Positions 41,798-50,759 of a stretch of 64,000 nucleotides of DNA are shown piece by piece. The position numbers were made by a program, and so were the translations under genes. Source of the stretch: Dryocola sp051297175 (GTDB taxonomy: Bacteria > Pseudomonadota > Gammaproteobacteria > Enterobacterales > Enterobacteriaceae); the NCBI RefSeq assembly GCF_051297175.1, contig NZ_JBINNY010000001.1:4898001-4962000 (forward strand). The letters are read 5' to 3'. Positions within the stretch are counted from its first letter, which is position 1; each line of letters begins with the position of its first letter. Below the pieces are notes generated by a model that saw only the letters and a list, made by a program, of their open reading frames with translations, did no database searches and was not told the DNA's origin.

Positions 41798-41878
41798 GTT
41801 CATCATCTCCATTATTGTCGGGCGGCGCGGAAGCTGTTAACGCCGCGTAATCAGTTGGTTCATTATAGTTAATTAAAT

Positions 41879-41897
41879 GATATTGAAAATGTTTATC
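41879..41897. promoter_or_regulatory. Fur-box-like element upstream of sodA
   Basis: GATATTGAAAATGTTTATC resembles the Fur consensus GATAATGATAATCATTATC and lies 82 bp before sodA, a known Fur target. Confidence 0.5.
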
Positions 41898-42202
41898 AAT
41901 GCCGCACTTTTAATAAGGTTATAACTTTTTGTCATGATTAAGAAAAAATGAGTCTTGTCATGACGATAAAAGCCTCTGCCGCACCGCCTCATTCCTTTTT
42001 CATCACCTTCGCGAAATTATCCTGACGCGAAGAACTAAAAAATTGTGATCGCAAACCTCCCCACTCGCTGAATATTGCCAAAATCACCGCCGCGACGGCA
42101 GCCCGCCGAAGGTGCACCAGTTGCTCACTCTTTAGACTCAATGACATTGGGGTCGTCAGCGGTCGCCCCTGTGTTTTTTCAATAAAACTAAAGGGATAGA
42201 AA
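41898..42202. other. sodA-rhaT divergent gap
   Basis: Two copies of TTGTCATGA (41930-41938 and 41955-41963) repeat at 25 bp. The rhaT promoter must lie here; RhaS half-sites were not assigned. AAGGGATAG precedes rhaT. Confidence 0.4.
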
Positions 42203-43237
42203 ATGAGTAACGCGATAACCATGGGGATACTTTGGCATCTGGTCGGTGCGGCGAGCGCCGCCTGCTTCTACGCCCCGTTCAAAAAAGTGCAGCGCTGGTC
42301 CTGGGAGACCATGTGGGCGATTGGCGGTTTCGTCTCGTGGATAATCCTGCCGTGGCTGGTCAGCGCTATCCTGCTGCCTGATTTCTGGGCCTACTACGGT
42401 TCATTCAACCTCTCTACCCTGCTGCCGGTGTTCCTGTTCGGCGCGATGTGGGGCATCGGCAACATCAACTACGGCCTGACGATGCGCTATCTCGGCATGT
42501 CGATGGGCATCGGCATCGCCATTGGCATCACGCTTATCGTCGGCACGTTAATGACGCCGATCCTCGCCGGGAAGTTTGACGTGCTGATTGGCACTCCGGG
42601 CGGGCGCATGACGCTGCTGGGCGTGCTGGTCGCCGTTATCGGCGTTGGCATTGTGACCCGCGCAGGCCAGCTAAAAGAGCGCGAAATGGGCATCAAGGCG
42701 GAAGACTTTAATCTTAAAAAAGGTCTGATCCTGGCCGTGCTGTGCGGCATTTTCTCCGCCGGTATGTCATTTGCGATGGACGCCGCAAAACCGATGCACG
42801 AGGCGGCGGCGGCGCTTGGCGTTGACCCACTCTACGTTGCGCTACCAAGCTATGTGATCATCATGGGCGGCGGCGCGGTGATTAACCTCGGCTTCTGCTT
42901 CATTCGTCTGGCAAAAGTTAAAAACCTGTCGGTAAAAGCAGACTTCTCACTGGCAAAACCGCTGATTATCAGCAACGTGCTGTTCGCCGCGCTCGGTGGC
43001 ACCATGTGGTATTTACAATTCTTCTTCTACGCCTGGGGCCACGCAAAAATCCCACCGCAGTACGATTACATCAGCTGGATGCTGCACATGAGCTTCTACG
43101 TGCTGTGCGGCGGCATCGTTGGCCTGATTATGAAGGAGTGGAAATCGGCGGGTCGCCGTCCGGTTGGCGTGCTGAGCCTGGGCTGCGTGGTGATTATCCT
43201 CGCGGCGAATATCGTCGGCCTCGGCATGGCGAACTGA
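42203..43237 (+). CDS. rhaT: L-rhamnose:H+ symporter RhaT
   Basis: 344 residues, the E. coli length (MSNAITMGILWHLVGAASAA). Ten segments with conserved YAPFKKVQRWSWETMWA, GAMWGIGNINYGLTMRYLGM and FFFYAWGHAKIPPQYDYISW. It imports L-rhamnose with a proton. Its TGA stop is immediately followed by the TCA complement of the rhaR stop (TGATCA), leaving no space for a terminator. Confidence 0.97.
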   Translation: MSNAITMGILWHLVGAASAACFYAPFKKVQRWSWETMWAIGGFVSWIILPWLVSAILLPDFWAYYGSFNLSTLLPVFLFGAMWGIGNINYGLTMRYLGMSMGIGIAIGITLIVGTLMTPILAGKFDVLIGTPGGRMTLLGVLVAVIGVGIVTRAGQLKEREMGIKAEDFNLKKGLILAVLCGIFSAGMSFAMDAAKPMHEAAAALGVDPLYVALPSYVIIMGGGAVINLGFCFIRLAKVKNLSVKADFSLAKPLIISNVLFAALGGTMWYLQFFFYAWGHAKIPPQYDYISWMLHMSFYVLCGGIVGLIMKEWKSAGRRPVGVLSLGCVVIILAANIVGLGMAN

Positions 43238-44086
43238 TCAGGCTTCTAACGTGTACCTCTGACGCCACATTCGTGGCGTCATTCCCGTCTCTTTAGTAAA
43301 CACCACCGAAAAGTAGTTACTGTCCTCAAAGCCGCAGCGCGTGGCGACGTCGCCGATGAGCATTTCGCTATGGCGCAACAAATCCTGCGCCTGGCAGATG
43401 CGCAGCTGGCGCAGATACTGGCTAACGGTCATGCCGGTTTGCTGACGGAAAAGCTGACGCAGATGGCGTTCGGTCACCTGATGCTGCTGGCAAAACTGCT
43501 GGATATCAAAAGACGTTTCCAGGCTTTTGCCCAGCGCCGCCATCAGTAAATCCAGCGTTTCGCCGCTGTCCGGTCCGGCGGCATCAAGCATCTGATAGCG
43601 GTGGCGGCGCAGCAAAATGCACAGCTGCAGGAACAGGCTTTCGGTCAGGCACAGCGACAGCGCGTCCTGCTTCGGGCTTTCGTGCTCCAGCTGGCCGATG
43701 AGCTGGCGGGCCTGCGCCATTCCCTGGCTGCAAAGCCGCCAGCGCGGGTCTTTGCCCTGCGCCGTGTGGCTGTGCAGCAGATCGTTCCAGTCGACGTTGA
43801 GCTTGAGCCGTTCGGGGCAATAAATGATGTTGTGCAAGACGAGATCGTTCACCGATTCGTAGCTGTGGCGGTCTTCAGCGCGGATATAAAACAGGTCGCC
43901 GCAGGTGATGCGATAAGGCCGGTCGTTAAGCACGTGCAGCCCGTTGCCGCGCCAGACCAGCACCAGCTCGCAGAAGTCGTGGGTGTGCTCGGCAAAGACG
44001 TTTTGCGGATAGCGGTCGGCCACCGCCACGGGCTGGGCGGCTGACGCAAAGAAATCCATTTTCTTCAGAATGAGGTGTTCGGCCAC
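43238..44086 (-). CDS. rhaR: Rhamnose regulator RhaR
   Basis: 282 residues, the E. coli length. N-terminal cupin rhamnose-binding domain (AVADRYPQNVFAEHTHDFCE, RGNGLHVLNDRPYRIT, GDLFYIRAED) and C-terminal AraC HTH pair (FDIQQFCQQHQVTERHL, GDVATRCGFEDSNYFSVVFT). RhaR activates rhaSR. The middle part (140-190) differs more from E. coli than the rest. It is downstream of rhaS, 128 bp apart, with a REP remnant between. Confidence 0.95.
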   Translation of the reverse strand: MAEHLILKKMDFFASAAQPVAVADRYPQNVFAEHTHDFCELVLVWRGNGLHVLNDRPYRITCGDLFYIRAEDRHSYESVNDLVLHNIIYCPERLKLNVDWNDLLHSHTAQGKDPRWRLCSQGMAQARQLIGQLEHESPKQDALSLCLTESLFLQLCILLRRHRYQMLDAAGPDSGETLDLLMAALGKSLETSFDIQQFCQQHQVTERHLRQLFRQQTGMTVSQYLRQLRICQAQDLLRHSEMLIGDVATRCGFEDSNYFSVVFTKETGMTPRMWRQRYTLEA

Positions 44087-44115
44087 CGTTTTATCTCCAT
44101 GCCAACGTCCAAAAA

Positions 44116-44144
44116 GGGGATGGCGCTGCGCTTACCCGCCCTAC
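44116..44144. repeat. Single REP unit between rhaS and rhaR
   Basis: GGGGATGGCGCTGCGCTTAC-CCGCCCTAC, a shortened member of the window's REP family inside the rhaSR transcript. Confidence 0.7.
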
Positions 44145-44214
44145 AAAACCGACAAAACATCGAACCGGGAAGTATTGGCGTTATCGCGCAAAAAAACGGT
44201 GATTCCCTTCGCGA

Positions 44215-45051
44215 TTACAGCATCTGCACATCCCGGCCCTGGCGGATCTCGCGCGGTGACCAGGCAAACTCGCGTTTGAACAGCGTGGAGAAGTGGTTAC
44301 TGTCGCCAAAACCGCACTGGAAGGCGATTTCGGTGACGCTTTCTTCCCCGTGGCGCAGCAGATGGCGGGCCTTCATCAGACGCAGACGGTTGAGATAGCG
44401 CTGCGGCGTGAGGCCGGTTTGCTGCTTTAGCTGGCGGTGCAGCGTGCGCAGGGAAAGCGTGAACTGCGAAGCCAGCTGGTCCCAGCAAATTTCCTCGGCG
44501 AAATGATCTTCCAGCCAGGCCATCAGCTGGTTTAAGCGCCCTTCGCTGTTCGTCGCCCCTTCGACCATGCTGCCTTTGCGCAGCAGCACCAGCAGCTGCA
44601 TGAAGAGGATTTCACGGTTGGCGACGGCATGGGTTTCGCCGCTGTCGCCAATACGTTCAAACTGTTCAATTAGCCCGCGCACCTGCTGCAAAACGGACTG
44701 GCTCACCCGCCAGTGCGACGGATAGTTGCCGTCCTGCTCCTGCGGCAGCAGCTTATCCAGCCCGGACAGGAAGCAAAACGCATCCGGCGCGCGGTAGAGG
44801 ACGTTGGTCAGGCACAGGTTTTCGGTGTGCTCGTACAGATGGCGGTCGTGATCGCGCACGAAGCAAACCGACCCGCCGCTCAGGGTGTAAGGTAGGCCGT
44901 TAAAAACGTGCGTGCCGGTGCCGTGTTCCACGATCACAATTTCATAAAAGTCGTGGTGGTGTTCTGGAAACGCCGCCTGCGGCAGGCGAGGTTCAATCGC
45001 TACCGACGCCTTTCCTGACGGGAAGAAATCAAAGCCGTGCAATATTGTCAT
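44215..45051 (-). CDS. rhaS: Rhamnose operon activator RhaS
   Basis: 278 residues from ATG 45051 (MTILHGFDFFPSGKASVAIE), the E. coli length. Cupin domain (FPEHHHDFYEIVIVEHGTGT, CFVRDHDRHLYEHTENLCLT) and AraC HTH pair (SLRTLHRQLKQQTGLTPQRY, TEIAFQCGFGDSNHFSTLF). It activates rhaBAD and rhaT with rhamnose and CRP. Two further upstream ATGs exist, without better ribosome sites. Confidence 0.95.
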   Translation of the reverse strand: MTILHGFDFFPSGKASVAIEPRLPQAAFPEHHHDFYEIVIVEHGTGTHVFNGLPYTLSGGSVCFVRDHDRHLYEHTENLCLTNVLYRAPDAFCFLSGLDKLLPQEQDGNYPSHWRVSQSVLQQVRGLIEQFERIGDSGETHAVANREILFMQLLVLLRKGSMVEGATNSEGRLNQLMAWLEDHFAEEICWDQLASQFTLSLRTLHRQLKQQTGLTPQRYLNRLRLMKARHLLRHGEESVTEIAFQCGFGDSNHFSTLFKREFAWSPREIRQGRDVQML

Positions 45052-45228
45052 TTTCATACCCACCACGCTGATTAACACCCGGCAGATAGTAGAGAACCCT
45101 TCTCATTCCCACCTTGAATTTTCGACACAAAAATCGCTAAAAACCGTCCTTTTTTCAAGAAAAGGCGGGAATTATCCGGAAATGCGGGAAGCGTCACAGG
45201 CCGTGCTTTCCGCTTGCAGATATTTATT

Positions 45229-45350
45229 TGTGACATGGCTCACGTTCATCTTTGCTTCTTTGCCAGCGGTGCATTTGCGCTGTCCGCTACGAGAAGGTGT
45301 ACGCCAGCGTTACTTTTTAGAGTGGGGGCAATTAATTCTGCAAGGACCCC
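45229..45350 (+). promoter_or_regulatory. rhaBAD promoter region with CRP site
   Basis: CRP site TGTGA-CATGGC-TCACG (45229-45244) followed by CATCTTTGCTTCTTTGCCAG (45246-45265), which corresponds to the first RhaS half-site of E. coli (ATCTTTCCCTGGTTGCC), and TACTTTTTAGAGTGG, matching the E. coli CTTTTTAGACTGG start region. Ribosome-binding site AAGGA at 45342-45346. Confidence 0.8.
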
Positions 45351-45353
45351 ACA

Positions 45354-46826
45354 ATGACTCTTCGCCATAGTGTTGCGGTTGATCTCGGCGCCTCAAGCGG
45401 CCGCGTTATGCTGGCTCGCTTCGAACGTGCAACCCGCGGCATCAGCCTGCGTGAAATCCACCGCTTTTCAAACAGCCTCAAGCAGGTCGACGGTTTTACG
45501 ACCTGGGATTTGGACGCGCTGGAACACGAAATTCGTACCGGCCTGCAAAAAGCCTGCGATGAAGGCATCAAAATCGACAGCATCGGTATTGATACCTGGG
45601 GCGTTGACTACGTGCTGATTGACCGCGACGGCAACCGCGTCGGGCTGCCCGTTTCCTATCGCGATAACCGCACCGAAGGCGTGATGGAAACGGCGTTCAG
45701 CCAGCTGGGCCGTGAAGATATTTATCGTCGCACCGGCATTCAGTTCCTGCCTTTTAATACCCTTTACCAGCTCCGCGCCTTTGCCGAAGAACAGCCTGAA
45801 CTGCTTGATAAGGTCGAACACGCGCTGCTGATCCCGGACTACTTCTGTTACCGCCTGACCGGCGCGCTTAACTGGGAATACACCAACGCCACCACCACCC
45901 AGCTTATCAATATCAACAGCGATAGCTGGGACGAAACGTTGCTCGACTGGGTCGGTGTGCCGCAAAAATGGTTCGGCACGCCGACGCATCCAGGCAACGT
46001 TATCGGCCAGTGGGTTTGCCGTGAAGGCAACAAAATCCCGGTTGTTTCGGTGGCGACCCACGACACCGCAAGTGCGGTCATCGGCGCGCCGTTGAAAGAT
46101 AAAAATGCTGCCTATCTCTCGTCCGGCACCTGGTCGCTGATGGGCTTCGAGAGCAAAACGCCGTACGCCAGCTGCCAGGCGCTGGCCGCCAACATCACCA
46201 ATGAAGGCGGGGCGGAAGGCCGCTACCGGGTGCTGAAAAATATCATGGGCCTGTGGCTGTTACAGCGCGTGACCAAAGAGCTGGCGATAACCGATCTGGC
46301 TGACCTCATCGCCCGTACGCAGACCATTCCGGCCTGCACGTTCGTGATCAATCCGAACGACGAGCGCTTTATCAACCCAGAAAACATGACCCGCGAAATC
46401 CAGGCCGCCTGCCGTGAAAGCCACCAGCCGATCCCGCAAAGCGACAGCGAAATCGCGCGCTGCATTTTCGACAGCTTGGCGCTGCTGTACGCCGACATTC
46501 TGCGCGAGCTTGCCGACCTGCGCGGCCAGCCGGTGAGCTGCCTGCACATCGTGGGCGGCGGCAGCCAGAACGCGCTGTTAAACCAGCTTTGCGCTGATGC
46601 CTGCGGCGTGCCGGTGCTGGCCGGGCCGATTGAAGCCTCCACGCTCGGCAATATCGGCTGCCAGCTCATGGCGCTGGACGAAATTACCGACGTCGACGAC
46701 TTCCGCAACATCGTCGCCGCCAGCTACCAACTCAAATCTTTTACCCCACAAACAGACAGCGAAATTGCCCGCTACGTGGCGCAGTTAACGCACAACCGTC
46801 AAACCTGTAAGGAGTTTTGCGCATGA
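45354..46826 (+). CDS. rhaB: Rhamnulokinase RhaB
   Basis: 490 residues (E. coli 489). FGGY kinase: phosphate motif VDLGASSGRVMLARF, SIGIDTWGVDYVLID, THDTASAVIGAP, and HIVGGGSQNALLNQLCAD for ATP. It phosphorylates L-rhamnulose at O1. First gene of the operon; its stop TGA overlaps the rhaA ATG (ATGA). Confidence 0.97.
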   Translation: MTLRHSVAVDLGASSGRVMLARFERATRGISLREIHRFSNSLKQVDGFTTWDLDALEHEIRTGLQKACDEGIKIDSIGIDTWGVDYVLIDRDGNRVGLPVSYRDNRTEGVMETAFSQLGREDIYRRTGIQFLPFNTLYQLRAFAEEQPELLDKVEHALLIPDYFCYRLTGALNWEYTNATTTQLININSDSWDETLLDWVGVPQKWFGTPTHPGNVIGQWVCREGNKIPVVSVATHDTASAVIGAPLKDKNAAYLSSGTWSLMGFESKTPYASCQALAANITNEGGAEGRYRVLKNIMGLWLLQRVTKELAITDLADLIARTQTIPACTFVINPNDERFINPENMTREIQAACRESHQPIPQSDSEIARCIFDSLALLYADILRELADLRGQPVSCLHIVGGGSQNALLNQLCADACGVPVLAGPIEASTLGNIGCQLMALDEITDVDDFRNIVAASYQLKSFTPQTDSEIARYVAQLTHNRQTCKEFCA

Positions 46827-48082
46827 CCACACCTATTGATCAAGCCTGGGAACTGGCAAAGCAGCGCTTTGCTGCCGTCGGCGTTGACGTCGAAGAGGCG
46901 CTGCGCCAGCTCGACCGCCTGCCCGTTTCTATGCACTGCTGGCAGGGCGATGACGTTGCTGGATTCGAAAACCCGGAAGGCGCGCTGAGCGGCGGCATTC
47001 AGGCAACCGGTAACTACCCTGGCAAAGCGCGCAACGCGGGCGAACTCCGCGCCGATCTGGAACAGGCGCTGAGCCTGATCCCAGGGCCAAAACGCCTGAA
47101 CCTGCACGCCATTTATCTCGAATCCGACACGCCGGTTTCCCGCGACAAAATCAAGCCGGAACACTTCAAGAACTGGGTGGAATGGGCGAAATCCAACAGG
47201 CTGGGCCTGGACTTTAACCCGTCATGCTTCTCGCACCCGCTGAGCGCCGACGGTTTTACCCTCTCCCACGCGGACGATAAAACCCGCCAGTTCTGGATCG
47301 ACCACGTGAAGGCGAGCCGCAAAGTCTCTGCCTACTTTGGCGAGCAGCTCGGCACGCCGTCGGTGATGAATATCTGGATCCCGGACGGCATGAAAGACAT
47401 CACCGTTGACCGCCTGGCTCCGCGCCAGCGCCTGATGGCTGCGCTCGACGAAGCCATCAGCGAGAAGCTGAACCCGGCGCACCACATCGACGCCGTAGAA
47501 AGCAAGCTGTTCGGCATCGGCGCTGAAAGCTACACCGTCGGCTCCAACGAGTTCTACTTCGGCTATGCCACCAGCCGCCAGACCGCGCTGTGCCTGGATG
47601 CGGGCCACTTCCACCCGACCGAAGTGATCTCCGACAAAATCTCCAGCGCCATGCTCTACGTGCCGCGCCTGCTGCTGCACGTAAGCCGCCCGGTACGCTG
47701 GGACAGCGACCACGTGGTGCTGTTGGACGATGAAACCCAGGCGATTGCCAGCGAAATCATCCGTCACGACCTGTTCGACCGCGTTCACATCGGCCTCGAC
47801 TTCTTCGATGCGTCCATCAACCGCATCGCGGCGTGGGTTATCGGCACCCGCAACATGAAGAAAGCCCTGCTGCGCGCCCTGCTGGAGCCAACCGCAACCC
47901 TGAAACGCCTGGAAAACGAAGGCGATTACACCGCGCGCCTGGCGCTGCTCGAAGAGCAGAAATGCCTGCCGTGGCAGGCCGTGTGGGAAATGTACTGCCA
48001 GCGTCACGACACCCCGGTGGATGCGCAGTGGCTGGAAAACGTGCGCGGCTACGAGAAAGACGTTTTAAGCCAGCGCGGGTAA
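46823..48082 (+). CDS. rhaA: L-rhamnose isomerase RhaA
   Basis: 419 residues from ATG 46823 (MTTPIDQAWELAKQRF), the E. coli length. TIM-barrel isomerase with metal ligands in GIGAESYTVGSNEFY, CLDAGHFHPTEVISDKIS, SRPVRWDSDHVVLLDD and HIGLDFFDASINRI. It converts L-rhamnose to L-rhamnulose. It overlaps rhaB by 4 bp; a REP pair separates it from rhaD. Confidence 0.97.
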   Translation: MTTPIDQAWELAKQRFAAVGVDVEEALRQLDRLPVSMHCWQGDDVAGFENPEGALSGGIQATGNYPGKARNAGELRADLEQALSLIPGPKRLNLHAIYLESDTPVSRDKIKPEHFKNWVEWAKSNRLGLDFNPSCFSHPLSADGFTLSHADDKTRQFWIDHVKASRKVSAYFGEQLGTPSVMNIWIPDGMKDITVDRLAPRQRLMAALDEAISEKLNPAHHIDAVESKLFGIGAESYTVGSNEFYFGYATSRQTALCLDAGHFHPTEVISDKISSAMLYVPRLLLHVSRPVRWDSDHVVLLDDETQAIASEIIRHDLFDRVHIGLDFFDASINRIAAWVIGTRNMKKALLRALLEPTATLKRLENEGDYTARLALLEEQKCLPWQAVWEMYCQRHDTPVDAQWLENVRGYEKDVLSQRG

Positions 48083-48090
48083 TGAACTTG

Positions 48091-48168
48091 CGGTGGATGG
48101 CGCTCGCGCTTATCCCCCCTACGAAGGTTGAGCGGGTGTAGGTCGGATAAGCGTGAGCGCCATCCGAC
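48091..48168. repeat. REP pair (BIME) between rhaA and rhaD
   Basis: Inverted pair CGGTGGATGGCGCTCGCGCT... and GTAGGTCGGATAAGCGTGAG...CATCCGAC joined by GAAGGTTGAGCGGG. Same arrangement and linker as the pair at 3843-3920. Confidence 0.9.
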
Positions 48169-48209
48169 GTCTGCCACCCGACATTCAAAGATTAAGGAAT
48201 CACAAGACT

Positions 48210-49034
48210 ATGCAAAACATCCTCAACGCCTGGTTTGTAGAAGGCATGATCAAAGCAACGAGCGATGCCTGGCTGAAAGGCTGGGATGAACGCAACGGCG
48301 GCAACATCACTATGCGCCTGAGCGAAGCGGACATCGCGCCTTTCCAGGCTGATTTCCACGCCGAGCCGCGCTATATCGCGCTGAGCCAAACCATGCCGGA
48401 ACTCGCCAACACGCCGTTTATCGTTACCGGCTCCGGCAAATTCTTCCGCAACGTGCAGCTCGCCCCGGCCGCCAATATCGGCGTGGTGAAAGTGGACAGC
48501 AAAGGTACGGGTTACCACATTCTGTGGGGTCTGGAAAACGAAGCGGTGCCAACCTCCGAGCTGGCCGCGCACTTCCAGTCGCACTGCGTTCGCATTAAAG
48601 CGACCGACGGTCGCGACCGCGTGATCATGCACTGCCACGCCACCAACCTGATCGCCCTGACCTACGTGCTGGAAAATCGCACCGACGTCATCACCCGCAA
48701 ACTGTGGGAAGGCAGCACCGAGTGTCTGGTGGTGTTCCCGGACGGCGTGGGCATCCTGCCGTGGATGGTGCCGGGCACCGACGAAATCGGTAACGCCACC
48801 GCCGACGAAATGGCAAAACATTCTCTCGTGCTGTGGCCGTTCCACGGCGTCTTCGGCACAGGCCCTACGCTTGACGAAGCCTTTGGCTTGATCGACACCG
48901 CCGAAAAATCTGCGGAAGTCCTGGTGAAAGTCATTTCGATGGGCGGCATGAAGCAGACCATCAGCCGCGATGAGCTTATCGCACTCGGCAAACGCTTCAA
49001 CGTCACCCCATTAGCTAGCGCATTAGAGCTTTAA
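48210..49034 (+). CDS. rhaD: Rhamnulose-1-phosphate aldolase RhaD
   Basis: 274 residues from ATG 48210 (MQNILNAWFVEGMIKATSDA), the E. coli length. Class II zinc aldolase: MHCHATNLIALTYVLENR supplies two His ligands, and LWPFHGVFGTGPTLDEAFGL the third. It splits L-rhamnulose 1-phosphate into DHAP and L-lactaldehyde. The frame open to 48153 lies in the REP pair. Confidence 0.97.
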   Translation: MQNILNAWFVEGMIKATSDAWLKGWDERNGGNITMRLSEADIAPFQADFHAEPRYIALSQTMPELANTPFIVTGSGKFFRNVQLAPAANIGVVKVDSKGTGYHILWGLENEAVPTSELAAHFQSHCVRIKATDGRDRVIMHCHATNLIALTYVLENRTDVITRKLWEGSTECLVVFPDGVGILPWMVPGTDEIGNATADEMAKHSLVLWPFHGVFGTGPTLDEAFGLIDTAEKSAEVLVKVISMGGMKQTISRDELIALGKRFNVTPLASALEL

Positions 49035-49045
49035 CCCTGTTTTCC

Positions 49046-49080
49046 CCCTCTCCTCTATGGGGAGAGGGCCGGGTGAGGGG
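49046..49080. repeat. GC-rich hairpin repeat between rhaD and fucO
   Basis: CCCTCTCC-TCTATGG-GGAGAGGG (49046-49068) followed by CCGGGTGAGGGG, the common enterobacterial intergenic CCCTCTCC/GGAGAGGG type. It could stabilise or attenuate the mRNA between the two cistrons. Confidence 0.65.
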
Positions 49081-49116
49081 CAAGCACTCAAAACAGCAAT
49101 ATTAAGGAAAATAACC

Positions 49117-50265
49117 ATGAGCTTTATGTTGGCCTTACCAAAAATCAGCCTTCACGGCGCGGGTGCAATCGGCGATATGGTGAAGCTGATCGCAGGAAAA
49201 AACTGGGGTAAAGCGCTGGTCGTTACCGACGGGCAGCTGGTGAAAATGGGCCTGCTCGACAGCCTGTTCACCGCCCTTGACGTTCACCAGCTCTCCTGGG
49301 AGCTGTTTGATGAAGTCTTCCCGAACCCGACTGAAGAGCTGGTGCAAAAAGGCTTTGCCGCTTATCAGGCGGCAGACTGCGACTACATCATCGCCTTCGG
49401 GGGCGGCAGCCCAATCGATACCGCCAAAGCAGTCAAAATTCTGACCGCCAACCCAGGCCCGTCAACCGCCTATTCCGGCGTCGGCAAAGTTGTCCACGCG
49501 GGCGTGCCGCTGGTCGCGATTAACACCACCGCAGGCACCGCCGCTGAAATGACCAGCAACGCGGTGATCATCGACTCGCAGCGCCAGGTTAAAGAAGTGA
49601 TTATCGACGCGAACATCATCCCGGATATCGCCGTTGACGACGCCAGCGTGATGCTCGACATCCCGCCAGCCGTCACCGCCGCCACGGGCATGGACGCGCT
49701 GACCCACGCCATCGAAGCCTATGTTTCCGTTGGCGCGCACCCGCTCACCGACGCCAACGCGCTGGAATCCATCCGTCTTATCAGCGAGTGGCTGCCGAAG
49801 GCCGTGGATGACGGGCATAACCTGGAAGCGCGCGAAATGATGGCCTTCGGGCAATATCTGGCGGGCATGGCGTTCAACAGCGCGGGCCTTGGCCTGGTAC
49901 ACGCTCTGGCGCATCAGCCAGGCGCAACGCACAACCTGCCGCACGGCGTATGTAACGCCATCCTGCTGCCGATTATCGAAGCCTTTAACCGCCCGCAGGC
50001 CGTGGCCCGCTTTGCGAAAATCGCCGTAGCGATGGGTGTGAACACACAGGGCATGAGCGAAGATCAGGCCAGCCTGAAGGCGATCGAAGCGATCCGCGCG
50101 CTGTCCACCCGCGTGGGGATACCTTCAGGCTTCAGCGAGCTTGGCGTGAAATCGTCCGACATTGAAGGCTGGCTGGACAAAGCCCTCGCCGACCCGTGCG
50201 CACCGTGCAATCCGCGCACGGCGACGCGTGAACAGGTGCGCGAGCTGTACCTGGAGGCACTATGA
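49117..50265 (+). CDS. fucO: Lactaldehyde reductase (iron-dependent group III alcohol dehydrogenase)
   Basis: 382 residues from ATG 49117 (MSFMLALPKISLHGAGAIGD); AAGGAAAATAACC precedes it. NAD-binding GGGSPIDTAKAVKIL and metal site GMDALTHAIEAYV plus LVHALAHQPGATHNLPHGV show the iron-dependent ADH family. By sequence it is nearer the YiaY/FucO-like group than to E. coli FucO itself. In the rhamnose operon it reduces L-lactaldehyde from RhaD to 1,2-propanediol in anaerobic growth. It overlaps rhaM by 4 bp. E. coli lacks a gene in this position. Confidence 0.85.
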   Translation: MSFMLALPKISLHGAGAIGDMVKLIAGKNWGKALVVTDGQLVKMGLLDSLFTALDVHQLSWELFDEVFPNPTEELVQKGFAAYQAADCDYIIAFGGGSPIDTAKAVKILTANPGPSTAYSGVGKVVHAGVPLVAINTTAGTAAEMTSNAVIIDSQRQVKEVIIDANIIPDIAVDDASVMLDIPPAVTAATGMDALTHAIEAYVSVGAHPLTDANALESIRLISEWLPKAVDDGHNLEAREMMAFGQYLAGMAFNSAGLGLVHALAHQPGATHNLPHGVCNAILLPIIEAFNRPQAVARFAKIAVAMGVNTQGMSEDQASLKAIEAIRALSTRVGIPSGFSELGVKSSDIEGWLDKALADPCAPCNPRTATREQVRELYLEAL

Positions 50266-50576
50266 TCCGTAAAGCCTTCGTTATGCAGGTGAACCCCGAC
50301 GCGCACGAAGAATATGAGCGTCGCCACACGCCGATCTGGCCTGAGCTTGAGGAGGTTCTTAAGCGGCACGGCGCTCACCACTACGTTATTTATCTCGACA
50401 CGAAGCGCCATCTGCTTTTTGCCACGGTAGAAATTGAGTCCGAAGAGCGCTGGAACGCGGTAGCCCAAACGGAAGTCTGCCAGCGCTGGTGGAAACACAT
50501 GGCCGATATTATGCCGAGCAATCCGGATAAAAGCCCGGTCAGTGCAGAATTAAAAGAAGTATTTTATTTAGAATAA
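50262..50576 (+). CDS. rhaM: L-rhamnose mutarotase RhaM
   Basis: 104 residues, the E. coli length (MIRKAFVMQVNPDAHEEYER). A small dimeric ferredoxin-like protein that interconverts alpha and beta rhamnose. Conserved RRHTPIWPELEEVLKRHGAH with the catalytic His, and CQRWWKHMADIMPSN. ATGA overlap with the upstream gene makes it the last cistron of rhaBAD-fucO-rhaM. Confidence 0.96.
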   Translation: MIRKAFVMQVNPDAHEEYERRHTPIWPELEEVLKRHGAHHYVIYLDTKRHLLFATVEIESEERWNAVAQTEVCQRWWKHMADIMPSNPDKSPVSAELKEVFYLE

Positions 50577-50591
50577 ATTTCTCTCTAATTG

Positions 50592-50625
50592 CCTCGTGGG
50601 ATGGCCACGGGGTAATTTCTTTTTA
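50592..50625 (+). terminator. Terminator of the rha catabolic operon
   Basis: CCTCGTGG-GATGG-CCACGGGG (one G-T pair) followed by TAATTTCTTTTT. Confidence 0.7.
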
Positions 50626-50759
50626 ATATCATTCACCCGCCGTTATAAATATTCTCTCCATCCAAAACTTAAGCATAGCTTAAACAACATTGTTTTTTTC
50701 AAAGAAAATAATAAGTGAGAAAATTAATTTCCATTGATGCAAATGAATAAGGAAATTAT

